The translations under genes and the position numbers were made by a program. Below the pieces are notes generated by a model that had not been told where the DNA came from, searched no databases, and was given only the letters and a program-made list of their open reading frames with translations. DNA of 64,000 nt from Stieleria bergensis. Lineage in GTDB: Bacteria > Planctomycetota > Planctomycetia > Pirellulales > Pirellulaceae. The stretch is taken from the NCBI GenBank assembly GCA_007745635.1, contig CP036272.1:4740459-4804458 (forward strand), read 5' to 3'. This document shows positions 16,994-25,594 of this stretch, in pieces (position 1 is the first letter of the stretch; each line of letters opens with the position of its first letter).

Positions 16994-19399
16994 ATGGCCA
17001 AGAGTTCATCCGTCTGGGGCATTGAAATCGGTCAGTCAGCTCTCAAAGCGCTGCGCTGCTCTCTGGACAACGACACCGTTGTCGCCGATGCCTTTGACTA
17101 CATCGAATATCCCAAGATCTTGAGTCAACCAGAGGCGGATGCTGATGCGTTGATTGCCGATGCGTTGCGTCAGTTGATTGAACGCAATGAGGGGATGACG
17201 GAAAAGATCTGCATCAGCGTGCCCGGCCAAAGCGGACTCTCAAAGTTTTTCAAGCCGCCGCCGGTTGAAGTCAAGAAAATCGCCGACTTGGTGGGCTATG
17301 AAGCGCGCCAGCAAATTCCCTTTGATTTGGCAGACGTTGTTTGGGATTACCAAATGATGCCTGGAAGCCAGATCGAAGACGGCTATGCGTTGGAGACAGA
17401 AGTCGGTCTGTTTGCGATGAAGCGGGAACAAGCCAACCGGCAACTGGCTCCCTTTGATGACGCGAACCTCGAAGTCGACGTCGTTCAGCTTTCGCCGATC
17501 GCGCTGTACAACATGCTGGCCTATGACCGCATGCATGATCTGCTGGCAACGACCACCTTCAACCCCGATTCGCCGCCCAAAAGCGCCGTGATGCTGTCCA
17601 TCGGAACGGACAGCTCGGACTTGATCATCAGCAACGGGTTCCGGATTTGGCAACGGAGCATGCCGATCGGTGGTAACCACTTCACCCGGCAGCTGACGAA
17701 AGACTTGAAAATGACTTTCGCCAAAGCGGAGCATATCAAACGCCATGCTCGTGAAGCAGCCGATCCGAAGCTGATCTTCCAAACCATGCGTCCGATCTTT
17801 AACGACTTGGTCACCGAAATTCAGCGTTCGATTGGCTTCTTCCGGTCCATCGATCGCAAGGCCGAGATCGGCGAACTGCTGCTGACCGGTAACACCGTCA
17901 AAATGCCCGGCCTAGCGGCCTACCTGGGCAAGAACCTGGGATACGAAGTCCACACCCTCGATCGTTTTAACCGACTCGGTGGCGAAGAGGTGTTGGCGAT
18001 GCCAACCTTCCGTGACAACGCGACGTCGTTTGCCGTTTGTTACGGCCTGTGCTTGCAAGGCTTGGGCGTTTCAGAAATCAATGCCAGCTTGATTCCTCAG
18101 GAAATCCTGACGGCTCGAATGATCCAGGCCAAAAAGCCTTGGACCGTCGCCGGCCTTTCCGTCCTGATACTAGGCATGCTGGTCAATTACGGATTCACCG
18201 CCCGCAGCTACCGAACCAGCGAAGGCGGTGATTGGAAAAGCATGCACAGTGAAGTGCAGTCCATGAACGCCGACGCCAACAATCATCGCAGCACCGATAG
18301 CGAACTCGAAAGCAAACGAAGCTATCTGAACAAAGTCTCCGCCGAACTCAGTGGCGATCCAGAACGCCGACTGCTGTTCATGGAACTGCAGCGAGCCATC
18401 AATCAAATCGTGCCTCGCGGGCGCTACGCTGACCAACAAACCGGCGAACTCCCCTCACCGCTGAAACTCCCCTACAGCGAGCGAATTGATTTCCACATCA
18501 CCTCGATCGACAGCAAACCCTACGAGGACTTGGCGGACTGGTTCGAGGAACGCAAAGCCCGCTACACCACCGAAGATCTCGACTGGCGTGGCTTAATGAA
18601 ACCACGTAGCACGGCAGCCGTTGACCCGAATGCACCCGCTGGTGCAACAGGTGCTCCCGCCGGTGCAACGACCGAAGATCCCGGCCCAACCGGTGCCGGT
18701 CATGTCGTCGAAATCCAGGGCTATCACTACTTCAACGACACCAGCAAGATTGGTCGGCACGGTAACGATCACATTCGCAAGTACCTGACCACCGCGTTCC
18801 GTGATCCTTCACTGTTGCCCAATGGATCCGGACAAGACGACGCGCCGATCAACCGAATCATCACTCTGCCAGATCCAACCAAGCCCGGCCAGAAGATTCA
18901 ATACACGCCTCAAGAGCTGGGAATCACCTATCCCATGCTGTTGAACCTGGAAACCGCAACGGAAGTTGAAATCGAGAACCCTGACTTCGATAGCAGCACC
19001 CTGGTTGAGGGACAGCCACTGGTGGACTTGCCCCCTGACCAACAACCAACCCTAAAAGTGCGTCGCATGGACTTCGTTTTCCAGTTCGTCTGGATTCCGA
19101 GCACGCACAGCGAACGCATGGAGAAACGCCGCGAGCAAGCCGAAGCTGCGGCCGCACAACAAGCAGCCGCAGGGGGCGGCGTGCCAGGTGAACCCGGTGC
19201 AGTTCCACCTGGACCGGGTCAACCCGGTGCTGTTCAACCCGGTGCTGTTCAACCCGGTGCTGTTCAACCCGGTGCTGTTCAACCTGCACCTGGGCAGCCA
19301 GGAACGACTCCCCCAGTTCAACCGGGCACTCAGCCCGGCGCTGCGACCGGGCCACCGGTCGCCGCCGCTGGAAACCCCAACCCACCGACAACACCTTAA
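16994..19399 (+). CDS. PilM-like actin-fold ATPase with membrane-spanning C-terminal half
   Basis: 801 residues. Residues 1-370 are a PilM/FtsA-type actin-fold domain: WGIEIGQSALKALR (phosphate 1), the CISVPGQSGL segment, VMLSIGTDSSDLI (phosphate 2) and ELLLTGNTVKMPGLAAYLG (adenosine motif). PilM is the cytosolic ATPase-like part of the type IV pilus or type II secretion inner-membrane platform. Unlike standard PilM (about 350 residues), this chain goes on: a helix at 384-402 (TVAGLSVLILGMLVNYGF) spans the membrane, followed by a 400-residue extracytoplasmic part ending in GAVQP repeats and a Pro-rich tail. It so resembles a PilM-PilN-type fusion or a GspL. First gene of a three-gene unit; no other pilus gene adjoins it. 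Confidence 0.85.
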   Translation: MAKSSSVWGIEIGQSALKALRCSLDNDTVVADAFDYIEYPKILSQPEADADALIADALRQLIERNEGMTEKICISVPGQSGLSKFFKPPPVEVKKIADLVGYEARQQIPFDLADVVWDYQMMPGSQIEDGYALETEVGLFAMKREQANRQLAPFDDANLEVDVVQLSPIALYNMLAYDRMHDLLATTTFNPDSPPKSAVMLSIGTDSSDLIISNGFRIWQRSMPIGGNHFTRQLTKDLKMTFAKAEHIKRHAREAADPKLIFQTMRPIFNDLVTEIQRSIGFFRSIDRKAEIGELLLTGNTVKMPGLAAYLGKNLGYEVHTLDRFNRLGGEEVLAMPTFRDNATSFAVCYGLCLQGLGVSEINASLIPQEILTARMIQAKKPWTVAGLSVLILGMLVNYGFTARSYRTSEGGDWKSMHSEVQSMNADANNHRSTDSELESKRSYLNKVSAELSGDPERRLLFMELQRAINQIVPRGRYADQQTGELPSPLKLPYSERIDFHITSIDSKPYEDLADWFEERKARYTTEDLDWRGLMKPRSTAAVDPNAPAGATGAPAGATTEDPGPTGAGHVVEIQGYHYFNDTSKIGRHGNDHIRKYLTTAFRDPSLLPNGSGQDDAPINRIITLPDPTKPGQKIQYTPQELGITYPMLLNLETATEVEIENPDFDSSTLVEGQPLVDLPPDQQPTLKVRRMDFVFQFVWIPSTHSERMEKRREQAEAAAAQQAAAGGGVPGEPGAVPPGPGQPGAVQPGAVQPGAVQPGAVQPAPGQPGTTPPVQPGTQPGAATGPPVAAAGNPNPPTTP
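19226..19285. repeat. In-frame 15-bp tandem repeat, 4 copies
   Basis: GGTGCTGTTCAACCC four times (the last ends in T), encoding GAVQP units in the C-terminal Pro-rich tail of the PilM-like protein. Confidence 0.92.
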
Positions 19400-19568
19400 T
19401 TGGACCGCTGGCACGAACCTGTGTCGCGACAGGTCGCCTGAACGAAACATTGAATGACTTTCGCATCCCGGTTCGCGGATCGAAATCAATAAACCATCAC
19501 CCATCCGGTTCTTCATCAGAGCCACCCCTTAACGGACTCCAGAGCCCTTGACCGGCGGAGTGTTCATT

Positions 19569-21341
19569 ATGGATCAAGTGAAACAATTCTTAAGCGTGAT
19601 GCAGAAACACGGTTTCTGGATTGGCAGCGGCATCATCCTGATTGGGACCGTTGCCGTATGGTTTATGACTGTCAGCTCCCTGGACTCACAAACCTCAAAG
19701 CAAATCAGTGGTATCAAAGCGGACGTGAACATGATCACAACCGTTGATTCCGGCCTTAGCGATCAACCCAACGAAAAAACGCACGAAGAAATGCGAGCGT
19801 TGATCGCCGATCAGGAGCAAAAGGTTCTGGAGGCTTGGAAAGAACGTTTCGACGAGCAGCGTGACATCTTGAAATGGCCCACCAAACTTGATGTCGCGGT
19901 GAACAACCAGACAGACTCTTTCAACGATAAGTTTCGCTATGTTCTGGACGAACGAACCGGGCAGCTAGACAAAACCAAACTGAAACTTCCGTTCGAAGTT
20001 TACGAATCGCATGATGCTGCGGCAAACGACAACAACGTCACTCCCTCCGAACTTCGTTTCTATGCGGATTACATCGGGGTTGACTTACCGAACTATGCCA
20101 AGATTGTGGGTGCCAAGTGGGAAGCCGACTTCGAAAAGCAACAAACCGCTGGCTCAATGGGTGTAGGCGGTGAGTTGGAAAACCGCGGCGCGGGTAACCC
20201 CAGAACGGCGCTTCAAACCATCCCAGAGGAAGAGCCATTGGTTCGCTGGAGCATTGCCAGCCAAGAATCCCTGCTCTCGGACTTGTTCCCCTGGCGCAGT
20301 ACCGTGGACGATTATCCATCGGAGCTGGAAGTTTACTATTCCCAAGAGAACCTGTGGATCCTGGAACAGATGTTGCGCATCATCTCCCAAGTCAATGGTG
20401 ATGCCAAACAAGCCTTCGAAGCCAACATCCGCGAAATCCAGGCCTTGAAAATCGGCAGCAGCGTCGACTTCTCGGGCGGTAGTATCTCGGCTCCCGGTGC
20501 ACGCGCTGGCGGAGGCGCCTTCGGCATGATGGGCGGCGACATGGATGGCGGCGGATACGGCGGCATGGGTGAAAGCGAAGGCGAGATGGACGGGGGCTTT
20601 GGTGGCGGCGGTGGTCCTGAGACGGTTGCACCCGACCCGGGCGAAAATCGCTATGTCAACACAGCGTTGGAACCGATCACCGCATCGAGCCTGCGGCAGA
20701 CATTGACCGGAAACCAGCCACAAGACGTTGCCCTGGCGATCGCAAAACGCATTCCGGTGCAAATGAATCTGGTCATGGACCAACGCAGCATCCAGAAACT
20801 GCTCGCTGCCTGCGGAACAGCTCCTCTGAAAATTGATGTTCGCCATGTCAGCATCCTTCCCAAATCCGGCAAACGCCCCGGCGGCATGCAGTCCGGAATG
20901 GGCATGGGTGGTGAAGGCATGGGCGCGATGGGAGGTTTTGGCGGCGAAACCGAAGGTGGATTTGAAGGCGCTGGAGGCGGCCCCTCGCTGCAGGCTGAAG
21001 AAGACGAATACCCGTTGGACATGAATGTCAAAATCACCGGATTGATTTACTTCTACAACCCGCCAAGCAAGCAATCACTCGGTGTCGAAGAAGTCAACGA
21101 AGAGGTCAGCATTGACCAGTCAGCTGAAGTGATCGAAAGCGACGCCACGCCAGCTACCGGCCCTGCAAATGGGACAGGCACGACAACGCCAGTGACCCCG
21201 CCACCGGCTGCACCGCCAGCAACTGGTCCACCAGCACCGGCAACCGGTCCACCAGCACCTGGCATCCCCTCACCAGCACCTGGAACACCGGCACCTGGAA
21301 CCCCTGTGACACCGCCAGTCGGCGCCCCGACGGCTCCCTAA
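19569..21341 (+). CDS. Single-pass membrane protein of the PilM-like unit
   Basis: 590 residues from the ATG at 19569; a TTG 21 nt upstream is less likely. One N-terminal transmembrane helix (about 16-36, FWIGSGIILIGTVAVWFM), then a charged helical region and two Gly/Met-rich segments (about 315-350 and 445-475, with GGMGESEGEMDGGFGGGG) separated by folded parts, and a Pro/Ala/Gly/Thr-rich tail. The topology (cytosolic stub, one helix, large extracytoplasmic domain) is that of PilN/PilO-type platform proteins, but no sequence signature was found. Position, 169 bp after the PilM-like gene and in the same direction, suggests they act together. Confidence 0.75.
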   Translation: MDQVKQFLSVMQKHGFWIGSGIILIGTVAVWFMTVSSLDSQTSKQISGIKADVNMITTVDSGLSDQPNEKTHEEMRALIADQEQKVLEAWKERFDEQRDILKWPTKLDVAVNNQTDSFNDKFRYVLDERTGQLDKTKLKLPFEVYESHDAAANDNNVTPSELRFYADYIGVDLPNYAKIVGAKWEADFEKQQTAGSMGVGGELENRGAGNPRTALQTIPEEEPLVRWSIASQESLLSDLFPWRSTVDDYPSELEVYYSQENLWILEQMLRIISQVNGDAKQAFEANIREIQALKIGSSVDFSGGSISAPGARAGGGAFGMMGGDMDGGGYGGMGESEGEMDGGFGGGGGPETVAPDPGENRYVNTALEPITASSLRQTLTGNQPQDVALAIAKRIPVQMNLVMDQRSIQKLLAACGTAPLKIDVRHVSILPKSGKRPGGMQSGMGMGGEGMGAMGGFGGETEGGFEGAGGGPSLQAEEDEYPLDMNVKITGLIYFYNPPSKQSLGVEEVNEEVSIDQSAEVIESDATPATGPANGTGTTTPVTPPPAAPPATGPPAPATGPPAPGIPSPAPGTPAPGTPVTPPVGAPTAP

Positions 21342-21364
21342 ACGACGCCGCTCAACGCACAAAC

Positions 21365-21394
21365 GGTCTTGCGAAGACTCGACGCAAGACCTTT
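21365..21394. terminator. Weak stem-loop between membrane-protein genes
   Basis: 9-bp stem GGTCTTGCG / CGCAAGACC with a 9-nt loop followed by TTT only. It may be an attenuator or partial terminator, or an RNA-stabilising hairpin, inside the three-gene unit. Confidence 0.4.
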
Positions 21395-21475
21395 CCGTCG
21401 CACGTCGCTGACGTCGACTTTTTGACTCACTGATCCAGTTGAACCTTCACTACACCGTTACATCGGTACGTAAAC

Positions 21476-23566
21476 ATGGACACTGAAAAAGCAAAAGAGT
21501 TCATCATTCACAACTTTGAAAAAGCCATTGTTGGAGTGGTGGTCTTGATGGCATTGGTGCTGATTTTTCTTGGCAGTCGAAAGCCAGTGATCACATCGAC
21601 CTACGACCCCGATGCTGAAAAATCGAAAGCGACCAACGTGCGACGCCGCATTACCGAAGTCGACAATCGCGCGAGCATCATGTCCGAACGTCGCGAAACC
21701 GTTTTTGACATCAAGCAACAAACCGCTGGATTCAAGAACAGCATCGCGTCCAAAGACTATGCCATGGGAACGCTGGATTCGACGATCAACGTTTCGAACA
21801 AAGTCCGTCGTGAAGACCCGGCCCTTGCCAAACCCGTCGGCATCATGGCCCACGGATTCTTGGGCTCCATGGCACTGGCTTCTCCAACGGGCATGTACGA
21901 AATCAAGAACCTTGAGGCTGCTGGCGAACTTGAAAAAGAGGAAAAACGCCGTCCCCGACGAAGGACGAAACCCAAGGCCCCGGAGCCGGGCGAAGGGGCC
22001 TTCGGCGAAGGCTATGGCGAAGATGGCGGCGGCTTCGGCGAGATATTTGGTGACAGCAGCGGCGGTGGTGGTGAAGGCGAGGGCGAGGGAATGTTCCCCC
22101 CGATGGGCGGTGGCAACTTCTCCAACAACCCGGTTCGCCGTCTAGCCAGTGAAGCGACCAATGGTTTCACGCCTGCGGAAACCAACGCGCCCAACAGCAC
22201 CCGCAAGCAAATCCCTGCCGCGTTCCCAGCGATGTTCATCGGTGGCACCGCAGCGATTCCTCACGCGGACCTGATCAATGCGTATCAAAAAGCACTTTCC
22301 TATGCCGCTGATTACCAACCGATCCGTCGCGACCGCCCTGTCTACTTGGCCTACGAAGTACAGCGCGCCGATGTGACCAACAAGTCCGTCGACCAACTCA
22401 CTGACAAAGACTGGATCCTCCGTGACACCAATACGCAGACCATTAAGTTGGCGGCCAATTACTGGTGTGGCTTTGCCCCTGAAGTCGTCCCTCCAGACTA
22501 CTGGGTCAATGGCGTGACGATGTGGATTCCACCGGTCCTGGTTGATCCCTACAAGAGCTTTGCCATCAATCCACTGATCCCATTGAAGACTCAACGAGAG
22601 CTCGAAATGGAGGCACTTGCTGAGCAACCGGTTGAGGAAACCGATGTCGAACAAGAGATCATCATCGGCGGTGGCGGCACCAGCGGCGTTAACTATGGTG
22701 AAGGCATGATGGGTGGCGAAGGCGAAATGGGTATGGGCGGCGAGGCCGGCTTCGGTGGCGACGACATGCGTTACCAGGGCGGTGTCGCCAGCATGCAAGG
22801 CTTGCCTGCTGAAGAAGACCCCGTGCAACACAAACTGCTGCGTTTCTATGACTTCCGTGGCTTGGATCAAAGCAAACCCGATAAAGCTCCAATTCAAATG
22901 GGACGCAAGTACGTTTATCGGATTCGCTATGCAGTCGAAGACCCCAACTTCCCACGCGAACGCATCGCGGAACCCAAGAGCAAGCACCTCGCAACCGCTG
23001 CTTTCAACCGAGTGTCAGCGTTGCGTGCCAAGTCCGAACAAAGCAACAATCGGGAATTCACTCTCTGGAGCCCTTGGAGCGATCCAAGCGCCCCGGTGTC
23101 CTTGCCTGGGTTGGAACAGTCATTTGCTGGCCCGGTTGAAAAAGTCAGCGGTCGTTGGATCGACAAGGATGAAACCGAAGTCTTCTTGGAGTCCACCCCA
23201 CCGAGTGCAGAAATGGTGATTGGTAAGTTTCAATTCCCACTGGCCAACTTTGCCAACACCAGGATGGACGTGACTCGCGGGTCCGTGCTGACGGCCAAAG
23301 CCGAAAAGCCTGAGATCATTGATCCGATTACGTTGGAGGTCAAAGCGATCGATAACGAAGTGGTGATTGATTCCTCCGCCACCGTGATTGACCTAAAAGG
23401 CGGCCTGAAGATGCCCCTGCAAGAGGACAATGATGACGAAGACTTGATCACCGAGCCGGACTTTATCCTGATGACCGATAGCAACGGTAATTTAAAGGTC
23501 CGCGATGCCATCGAGGAGCAACGGATTTATCGTTACCGGTCATTCGCGACAGAGCGAAACAAATAG
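21476..23566 (+). CDS. Second single-pass membrane protein of the PilM-like unit
   Basis: 696 residues. One transmembrane helix near the N-terminus (about 17-34, AIVGVVVLMALVLIFLG), then a helical region and several Gly/Glu/Met-rich stretches (about 160-205, with GGGFGEIFGDSSGGGG; and 400-435). The middle part has a conserved look (LINAYQKALSYAADYQPIRRDRP, cut here to YAADYQPIRRDRP; YWVNGVTMWIPPVLVDPYKS) and the end is beta-rich. No signature domain. It shares its layout and Gly/Met-rich inserts with the preceding protein, which suggests related roles at the periplasmic side. Followed by a strong terminator, so it probably ends the unit. Confidence 0.75.
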   Translation: MDTEKAKEFIIHNFEKAIVGVVVLMALVLIFLGSRKPVITSTYDPDAEKSKATNVRRRITEVDNRASIMSERRETVFDIKQQTAGFKNSIASKDYAMGTLDSTINVSNKVRREDPALAKPVGIMAHGFLGSMALASPTGMYEIKNLEAAGELEKEEKRRPRRRTKPKAPEPGEGAFGEGYGEDGGGFGEIFGDSSGGGGEGEGEGMFPPMGGGNFSNNPVRRLASEATNGFTPAETNAPNSTRKQIPAAFPAMFIGGTAAIPHADLINAYQKALSYAADYQPIRRDRPVYLAYEVQRADVTNKSVDQLTDKDWILRDTNTQTIKLAANYWCGFAPEVVPPDYWVNGVTMWIPPVLVDPYKSFAINPLIPLKTQRELEMEALAEQPVEETDVEQEIIIGGGGTSGVNYGEGMMGGEGEMGMGGEAGFGGDDMRYQGGVASMQGLPAEEDPVQHKLLRFYDFRGLDQSKPDKAPIQMGRKYVYRIRYAVEDPNFPRERIAEPKSKHLATAAFNRVSALRAKSEQSNNREFTLWSPWSDPSAPVSLPGLEQSFAGPVEKVSGRWIDKDETEVFLESTPPSAEMVIGKFQFPLANFANTRMDVTRGSVLTAKAEKPEIIDPITLEVKAIDNEVVIDSSATVIDLKGGLKMPLQEDNDDEDLITEPDFILMTDSNGNLKVRDAIEEQRIYRYRSFATERNK

Positions 23567-23592
23567 TCAGTCGATTCCAGCTAGAATCTCTC

Positions 23593-23635
23593 TCACGCGA
23601 TCGTTCCCAGCGGGCGATCGCGTGATTTTGTTTTT
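23593..23635 (+). terminator. Intrinsic terminator after the PilM-like unit
   Basis: 10-bp stem CACGCGATCG / CGATCGCGTG with an 11-nt loop (23604-23614), followed by ATTTTGTTTTT. Placed 27 bp after the stop of the last membrane-protein gene. Confidence 0.85.
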
Positions 23636-23730
23636 GACGGAATCATTGTCCTGCCGGGCAATGATTGCTAGTCTTGAACGATCAACCTGCTGCTGATCCT
23701 GTTCACTCATTCGCTTTGTTTGGATACTCC

Positions 23731-24753
23731 ATGACCGGATTTGGTTCTTTCGGTTTGTCGCGCGGTCCCTACCCACAGACCCGCATGCGTCGACTTCGTC
23801 GCTTTGAATGGTCCCGACGTCTTGTCGCTCAGTCACAACTCAGTGTTGCCGACCTGATTTGGCCGATCTTTGTTCATCCCGATCATGGTCGCCAGCCGAT
23901 TGATTCGCTGCCCGGCGTCGACCGCCTGGGAACAGACTTGGTCGTCGATGCCGCCAAGCGTGCCCGCGACCTGGGGATCCCAGCCATTGCCGTCTTTCCA
24001 GCGACTCCCGCTGAACTGAAAACGGAGATGGCAGAAGAAGCCACCAACCCCGACAACTTAGTCTGCCAGACCGTTCGCAAAATCAAGCAAGCCGTTGGCG
24101 ACGACGTTGGCATCATCTGTGACGTCGCGTTGGACCCCTATAGCATTCACGGTCACGATGGCATTGTGCGAGACGGCGACGTCGTGAATGATGAAACCGT
24201 TGAAATTCTAGGCCGCCAAGCGGTCGTTCAGGCTGACGCAGGTTGCGACATTATCGCACCGAGCGACATGATGGACGGCCGGATTGGAATGATCCGCCAG
24301 GCACTGGAAACCGCTCAGCACACCAACGTGCAGATCATGTCCTACGCAGCCAAATACGCCAGCGCCTTCTATGGCCCGTTTCGCGACGCGGTGGGTTCCA
24401 AAGGCAATCTCGGTGGCGCCAGCAAATCAACCTACCAGCAAACTCCAAGCCAAAGTGACGAAGCACTTCACGAAGTTGCGCTTGATCTGGCAGAGGGCGC
24501 CGACAGCGTGATGGTCAAACCGGGGATGCCTTACTTGGACATCGTGCAGCGCGTCAAGGAAACCTTTGGCGTCCCAACCTTCGCCTACCAAGTCAGCGGT
24601 GAATATGCGATGCTGTCAGCCGCCGGCCAAAAAGGCTGGCTGGATCGCCAATCAGTTGCCATGGAAAGCTTGCTGGGATTCAAGCGTGCCGGAGCCGACG
24701 GAATCCTGACCTACTTTGCTCCCGAAGCTGCACAGTGGCTCGCGGAGTCTTGA
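23731..24753 (+). CDS. hemB: Delta-aminolevulinic acid dehydratase (porphobilinogen synthase)
   Basis: 340 residues from the ATG at 23731, chosen over an open extension upstream to 23665. It condenses two 5-aminolevulinates to porphobilinogen in tetrapyrrole synthesis. Both Schiff-base region lysines are visible: K208 in SYAAKYASAFYGP and K263 in MVKPGMPYLD. The metal loop reads CDVALDPYSIHGHDG: the Cys triad of zinc enzymes is replaced by Asp, as in the magnesium-dependent type found in Pseudomonas and Bradyrhizobium. Full length. Convergent with the GNAT gene 52 bp downstream. Confidence 0.97.
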   Translation: MTGFGSFGLSRGPYPQTRMRRLRRFEWSRRLVAQSQLSVADLIWPIFVHPDHGRQPIDSLPGVDRLGTDLVVDAAKRARDLGIPAIAVFPATPAELKTEMAEEATNPDNLVCQTVRKIKQAVGDDVGIICDVALDPYSIHGHDGIVRDGDVVNDETVEILGRQAVVQADAGCDIIAPSDMMDGRIGMIRQALETAQHTNVQIMSYAAKYASAFYGPFRDAVGSKGNLGGASKSTYQQTPSQSDEALHEVALDLAEGADSVMVKPGMPYLDIVQRVKETFGVPTFAYQVSGEYAMLSAAGQKGWLDRQSVAMESLLGFKRAGADGILTYFAPEAAQWLAES

Positions 24754-24805
24754 TCGACCGAGGCGGTCGCTGCGATGGACGGTGCTCTGTGCAACGCCAA
24801 TCCTT

Positions 24806-25375
24806 TCAAGCATCCTGACTACGTGAAGCTTTACTGCGTGAAGCTTTACTGCGTGAAGCTTTACTGCGTGAAGCCAGCGCCGCGATGCCGGCTTGTTCTA
24901 GTCGCACCAAGCGCCAATCAGGCATCACCGTCGCGCCGAGCGATTCGTAGACATCAATCGCGTTCTGGTTCCAATCCAGGACCGCCCACTCCATCCGTCC
25001 GCACTGGCGTTCGACGGCGATCCCCGCCAGATGCTGCATCAATGCCGAACCAATTCCCTGTTGACGATGTGCTGGTCGAACATAGATATCTTCTAGATAC
25101 AAGCCACGCCGGCACATGAACGAGGAGTAGTTTTCAAAGTAGATTGCGTAGGCGACCAAGACCGAGCTTTCTGGCTGAGCGTGTTTATCGGGCCTTTGTT
25201 CAACCACCAAGCCTCGCGATGTTCCCTCGCCACCGAGCAAGGCCTGGGCCATTTCTTGGGGAGTTCCGACAAGCTTATCGAGCAACTTTTCAAATTCGGC
25301 AAGCTCCCTCAGCATGACGTACAACTCGTCGATATCACCACTTTGAACGGGACGAATCTGATAACGTGAATCCAT
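24806..25375 (-). CDS. GNAT family N-acetyltransferase (diamine acetyltransferase-like)
   Basis: 189 residues from the ATG ending at 25375; an in-frame ATG 12 nt upstream also works. The order of elements is that of the spermidine/spermine (SAT-type) GNAT subfamily: IRPVQSGDIDELYVMLREL at the start, YAIYFENYSSFMCRRGLYLEDIYV, the acetyl-CoA loop HRQQGIGSALM (motif A), and EWAVLDWNQNAIDVYESLGA. The probable role is acetylation of a polyamine or similar amine. The last 20 residues are three ASRSK units and a terminal variant, encoded by a 15-bp tandem repeat that replaces the usual end of the family. Confidence 0.9.
   Translation of the reverse strand: MDSRYQIRPVQSGDIDELYVMLRELAEFEKLLDKLVGTPQEMAQALLGGEGTSRGLVVEQRPDKHAQPESSVLVAYAIYFENYSSFMCRRGLYLEDIYVRPAHRQQGIGSALMQHLAGIAVERQCGRMEWAVLDWNQNAIDVYESLGATVMPDWRLVRLEQAGIAALASRSKASRSKASRSKASRSQDA
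24822..24874. repeat. In-frame 15-bp tandem repeat at a gene's 3' end
   Basis: CGTGAAGCTTTACTG three times plus a partial unit, encoding the Ser/Lys/Ala repeats that end the acetyltransferase. The array stops one codon group before the stop codon (TGA at 24806-24808, minus strand). Confidence 0.92.
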
Positions 25376-25594
25376 GGTTTCAAACATCAATGGGCTTACG
25401 GACAAACACCGCAGCTGGTCCAAAACAAACCAGCATTCTGGTGTATCCTGTGACAGGCTGTGACACTCAATTGACCTCAGCCTCAACGAAGTACCCCGCT
25501 AGGCTGTCGGTGGGTCGGACATCTTCATCTATTTGCCCAATCGTGGCAAGCGAGCCATCGCACTGCTTGCTTTGGAAGGGACGAAGCCGTAAAA

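Noticed and set aside
20154-21074. 306-codon minus-strand frame opposite the membrane-protein gene
   Set aside because: Antisense shadow; no start context or domain, while the plus strand has a clear membrane helix and Gly/Met-rich pattern in an operon.
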